Assembly: GCA_949775045.1 (NCBI GenBank)
Contig: OX459103.1
Location: 5,776,502 to 5,840,501 of the forward strand
DNA: 64,000 bases
DNA from: Metridium senile
Taxonomy: Eukaryota; Cnidaria; Anthozoa; Actiniaria; Metridiidae
Direction: 5' to 3'
This document shows positions 60,389 through 64,000 of the stretch, piece by piece. Position numbers and translations under genes: made by a program. Numbering within the stretch: position 1 is the stretch's first letter; every line of letters starts with the position of its first letter. The notes below the pieces were generated by a model. It ran no database searches. It saw only the letters and a program-made list of their open reading frames with translations, and was not told the DNA's origin.

Positions 60389-61308
60389 TTATTGCTCTTG
60401 CGTTTGAAATGCATGGATGCAATGTAAACACTAGGAAAGAGTACCTAGACAGGTTACAGAGGCGCAAAAAAAAAGAGAAAATGAATTAAATTAAAGAATT
60501 GGGATCTGGTCCATGTGCTGTCGAAAATTGGCATAATTACCCATAATGCTTTTCGCTATTAAATGGAGAAACGAGTTTTTGCGGAAGGAGTCTAGAAGAA
60601 ACGGCTATTGTGCGTCTCGTAGAAGGTGTTGGATCATAAAAAGTTAAGAAATCTAAAGAGCTGGGTCTGACATGTTCTGAGAATGCCCAGTTTTGTTTTT
60701 TGAATGATATTTTTGCACTAAATTTAGAGATGAAAAATAACGTTTACGGTGGTTGTTCTATGGCGCAAAAACGCACACTTTAACGTTCACCTTAACACAA
60801 AGGACAGTAAATTTCACATTTTTGGATCTCAGCTGATGATCAATTAAGTGTCAAATGTTGCCGAACTTACCACATAACACAGTCAATTAAATAATAAAGC
60901 CCCGACTCTCAAACCAAGAAAGCTAAAATTTTCGAAGTCATCGGTGGAATTCCACCGAGTTTTAACAGGGCCGTCACCAAAGGGTTAAATATTTATTCAT
61001 CAATCAATCATTCAATCAATCAATCAATCAATCAATCAAAAAATATCTACAACATGGGATGTAAAAGTGAAATAATTTTAGTTTGTAAACGTTTCGAATG
61101 AGAAAGGCTGTTTTTATCAGAAAAACAAAATAAAAAATAAAAAAAAGACAAAACTCACGCGCTCTCCGTTCCCCACACCCAGCTCGTCCGAAGGGAGGAG
61201 AGAACCAGCCCCTAAGCTATAAATGGCAATTCCTATACGTAGACTAACTAAGCGTCACTCGATTTATACAATTGAAAAATCCTAGTCTTTCAGGGCAGGT
61301 TTATTGTT

Positions 61309-61488
61309 ATGCTAATCTTATTGTTCTTATTCCCAGTGGGGAGTAGGGTCAACTCGCGCATTCAATGTGATATCGCATTGCAAGCGAGTTTCATCCAAGA
61401 CAACCCACACGTTGTAGGGGGTGCTTGTTTTATGCTTCGGATGGCACGTAAGACTGATGCATGTATCACTTTGTGTACCACTTGTTGA
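61309..61488 (+). CDS. Cys-rich secreted peptide, unit 57 (Met42)
   Basis: Common protein form; partner of unit 54. It differs in AAAAACAAAAT in the A-rich stretch, which is shared with units 56 and 58. Confidence 0.5.
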   Translation: MLILLFLFPVGSRVNSRIQCDIALQASFIQDNPHVVGGACFMLRMARKTDACITLCTTC

Positions 61489-62408
61489 TTATTGCTCTTG
61501 CGTTTGAAATGCATGGATGCAATATAAACACTAGGAAAGAGTACCTAGACAGGTTACAGAGGCGCAAAAAAAAAGAGAAAATGAATTAAATTAAAGAATT
61601 GGGATCTGGTCCATGTGCTGTCGAAAATTGGCATAATTACCCATAATGCTTTTCGTTATTAAATGGAGAAACGAGTTTTTGCGGAAGGAGTCTAGAAGAA
61701 ACGGCTATTGTGCGTCTCGTAGAAGGTGTTGGATCATAAAAAGTTAAGAAATCCAAAGAGCTGGGTCTGACGTGTTCTGAGAATGCCCAGTTTTGTTTTT
61801 TGAATGATATTTTTGCACTAAATTTAGAGATGAAAAATAACGTTTACGGTGGTTGTTCTATGGCGCAAAAACGCACACTTTAACGTTCACCTTAACACAA
61901 AGGACAGTAAATTTCACATTTTTGGATCTCAGCTGATGATCAATTAAGTGTCAAATGTTGCCGAACTTACCACATAACACAGTCAATTAAATAATAAAGC
62001 CCTGACTCTCAAACCAAGAAAGCTAAAATTTTCGAAGTCATCGGTGGAATTCCACCGAGTTTTAACAGGGCCGTCACCAAAGGGTTAAATATTTATTCAT
62101 CAATCAATCATTCAATCAATCAATCAATCAATCAATCAAAAAATATCTACAACATGGGATGTAAAAGTGAAATAATTTTAGTTTGTAAACGTTTCGAATG
62201 AGAAAGGCTGTTTTTATCAGAAAAACAAAATAAAAAATAAAAAAAAGACAAAACTCACGCGCTCTCCGTTCCCCACACCCAGCTCGTCCGAAGGGAGGAG
62301 AGAACCAGCCCCTAAGCTATAAATGGCAATTCCTATACGTAGACTAACTAAGGGTCACTCGATTTATACAATTGAAAAATCCTAGTCTTTCAGGGCAGGT
62401 TTATTGTT

Positions 62409-62588
62409 ATGCTAATCTTATTGTTCTTATTCCCAGTGGGGAGTAGGGTCAACTCGCGCATTCAATGTGATATCGCATTGCAAGCGAGTTTCATCCAAGA
62501 CAACCCATACGTTGTAGGGGGTGCTTGTTTTATGCTTCGGATGGCACGTAAGACTGATGCATGTATCACTTTGTGTACCACTTGTTGA
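62409..62588 (+). CDS. Cys-rich secreted peptide, unit 58 (H34Y)
   Basis: Tyr34, Gly38; partner of unit 55. Confidence 0.5.
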   Translation: MLILLFLFPVGSRVNSRIQCDIALQASFIQDNPYVVGGACFMLRMARKTDACITLCTTC

Positions 62589-63508
62589 TTATTGCTCTTG
62601 CGTTTGAAATGCATGGATGCAATGTAAACACTAGGAAAGAGTACCTAGACAGGTTACAGAGGCGCAAAAAAAAAGAGAAAATGAATTAAATTAAAGAATT
62701 GGGATCTGGTCCATGTGCTGTCGAAAATTGGCATAATTACCCATAATGCTTTTCGCTATTAAATGGAGAAACGAGTTTTTGCGGAAGGAGTCTAGAAGAA
62801 ACGGCTATTGTGCGTCTCGTAGAAGGTGTTGGATCATAAAAAGTTAAGAAATCTAAAGAGCTGGGTCTGACATGTTCTGAGAATGCCCAGTTTTGTTTTT
62901 TGAATGATATTTTTGCACTAAATTTAGAGATGAAAAATAACGTTTACGGTGGTTGTTCTATGGCGCAAAAACGCACACTTTAACGTTCACCTTAACACAA
63001 AGGACAGTAAATTTCACATTTTTGGATCTCAGCTGATGATCAATTAAGTGTCAAATGTTGCCGAACTTACCACATAACACAGTCAATTAAATAATAAAGC
63101 CCCGACTCTCAAACCAAGAAAGCTAAAATTTTCGAAGTCATCGGTGGAATTCCACCGAGTTTTAACAGGGCCGTCACCAAAGGGTTAAATATTTATTCAT
63201 CAATCAATCATTCAATCAATCAATCAATCAATCAATCAAAAAATATCTACAACATGGGATGTAAAAGTGAAATAATTTTAGTTTGTAAACGTTTCGAATG
63301 AGAAAGGCTGTTTTTATCAGAAAAACAAAATAAAAAATAAAAAAAAGACAAAACTCACGCGCTCTCCGTTCCCCACACCCAGCTCGTCCGAAGGGAGGAG
63401 AGAACCAGCCCCTAAGCTATAAATGGCAATTCCTATACGTAGACTAACTAAGGGTCACTCGATTTATACAATTGAAAAATCCTAGTCTTTCAGGGCAGGT
63501 TTATTGTT

Positions 63509-63688
63509 ATGCTAATCTTATTGTTCTTATTCCCAGTGGGGAGTAGGGTCAACTCGCGCATTCAATGTGATATCGCATTGCAAGCGAGTTTCATCCAAGA
63601 CAACCCACACGTTGTAGGGGGTGCTTGTTTTATGCTTCGGATGGCACGTAAGACTGATGCATGTATCACTTTGTGTACCACTTGTTGA
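63509..63688 (+). CDS. Cys-rich secreted peptide, unit 59 (Met42, unit truncated by window)
   Basis: The ORF is complete and of the common form. The unit is cut at 64000 within its 3' region, before the poly(A) signal. A private TTTGTGGAAG is in the 3' region. Confidence 0.5.
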   Translation: MLILLFLFPVGSRVNSRIQCDIALQASFIQDNPHVVGGACFMLRMARKTDACITLCTTC

Positions 63689-64000
63689 TTATTGCTCTTG
63701 CGTTTGAAATGCATGGATGCAATGTAAACACTAGGAAAGAGTACCTAGACAGGTTACAGAGGCGCAAAAAAAAAGAGAAAATGAATTAAATTAAAGAATT
63801 GGGATCTGGTCCATGTGCTGTCGAAAATTGGCATAATTACCCATAATGCTTTTCGCTATTAAATGGAGAAACGAGTTTTTGTGGAAGGAGTCTAGAAGAA
63901 ACGGCTATTGTGCGTCTCGTAGAAGGTGTTGGATCATAAAAAGTTAAGAAATCTAAAGAGCTGGGTCTGACATGTTCTGAGAATGCCCAGTTTTGTTTTT

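Larger units (their letters stand above)
1..64000 (+). repeat. Tandem array of about 59 gene-bearing units of about 1.1 kb
   Basis: The same unit recurs head to tail, all in one orientation, over the whole window. Unit starts are 1, 1108, 2211, 3301, 4391, 5498, 6601, 7700, 8793, 9832, 10871, 11897, 12936, 14036, 15075, 16174, 17274, 18373, 19463, 20563, 21653, 22751, 23841, 24930, 26020, 27120, 28210, 29314, 30405, 31503, 32597, 33691, 34793, 35901, 37005, 38105, 39199, 40298, 41406, 42510, 43610, 44704, 45798, 46891, 47985, 49088, 50184, 51288, 52392, 53500, 54604, 55712, 56816, 57924, 59024, 60124, 61224, 62324 and 63424. Copies differ by scattered substitutions, 4-nt steps in a TCAA tract, a 4-nt insertion near the A-rich stretch, and a 61-bp deletion in five units. 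Both window edges are inside the array, so its true length is unknown. Confidence 0.99.
57924..64000 (+). repeat. Trimeric higher-order repeat, 3300 bp (units 54-59)
   Basis: Units 54 and 57 are the common type. Units 55 and 58 have Tyr34 with AATGTAAAC, TTCGCTATT, ATCTAAAG, ACATGTTC and CCCGACTC. Units 56 and 59 have the same markers with His34, as far as unit 59 extends. All full units are 1100 bp. The second trimer is cut by the window end. Confidence 0.9.

Noticed and set aside
1..64000. CRISPR array, rDNA or 5S array, histone repeat, or transposon array
   Set aside because: The units are 1.1 kb without short spacers. No rRNA, 5S or tRNA internal promoter, histone ORF, histone stem-loop, transposase, terminal repeats or target-site duplications were recognised.

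Overview
The window is one uninterrupted head-to-tail tandem array. It holds 58 complete units and one truncated unit (63424..64000) of a repeat of about 1.1 kb. Unit lengths run from 1026 to 1108 bp, most of them 1090 to 1108. I place the unit boundary at the T just after each TATAAA, so unit 1 starts at base 1. No unique sequence, unrelated gene, rRNA, tRNA, CRISPR array or recognisable transposon lies between units. The DNA is AT-rich and carries a TCAA microsatellite, TATA boxes and AATAAA poly(A) signals, so it looks eukaryotic, most likely an invertebrate animal. A cnidarian would fit the peptide's cysteine spacing, but the species cannot be fixed from this sequence.

Every unit is laid out like a small autonomous gene. 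Going 5' to 3' it has: a GC-richer promoter-proximal block with a CACCC-type motif; a TATA box; a leader of about 85 nt; a 59-codon ORF; about 500 nt of AT-rich 3' sequence; an AATAAA signal; a 16-bp perfect palindrome; a TCAA microsatellite; and an A-rich stretch leading into the next promoter. The ORF predicts a short secreted peptide: a hydrophobic leader of about 16 residues and a mature part of about 43 residues with five cysteines. Its last cysteines are spaced C-x3-C-x2-C and end the protein, as in ShKT (ShK-like, six-cysteine) domains, but one of the usual six cysteines is missing. That family link is an inference. All 59 ORF copies are open and the same length, but the variants I found are mostly amino-acid changing, so coding function is plausible rather than proven.

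The array is a mosaic of subfamilies. Units 1-8 are mixed. Units 9-16 carry A26T, and five of them lack a 61-bp block that includes the AATAAA. Units 18-26 alternate Met42 and Lys42 forms as a dimer. Units 27-45 contain a five-unit higher-order repeat; units 33-37 and 38-42 are near-identical neighbouring copies and units 27-31 an older one. In this part most Lys42 units have a broken TATA box. Units 48-53 are three dimers of exactly 2212 bp, one member of each carrying H34Y and G38D. Units 54-59 are a 3300-bp trimer. The pattern points to repeated unequal crossing-over or amplification with homogenisation. Individual promoters, 5' leaders, poly(A) signals and peptide residues have diverged, so different copies could differ in expression and product.
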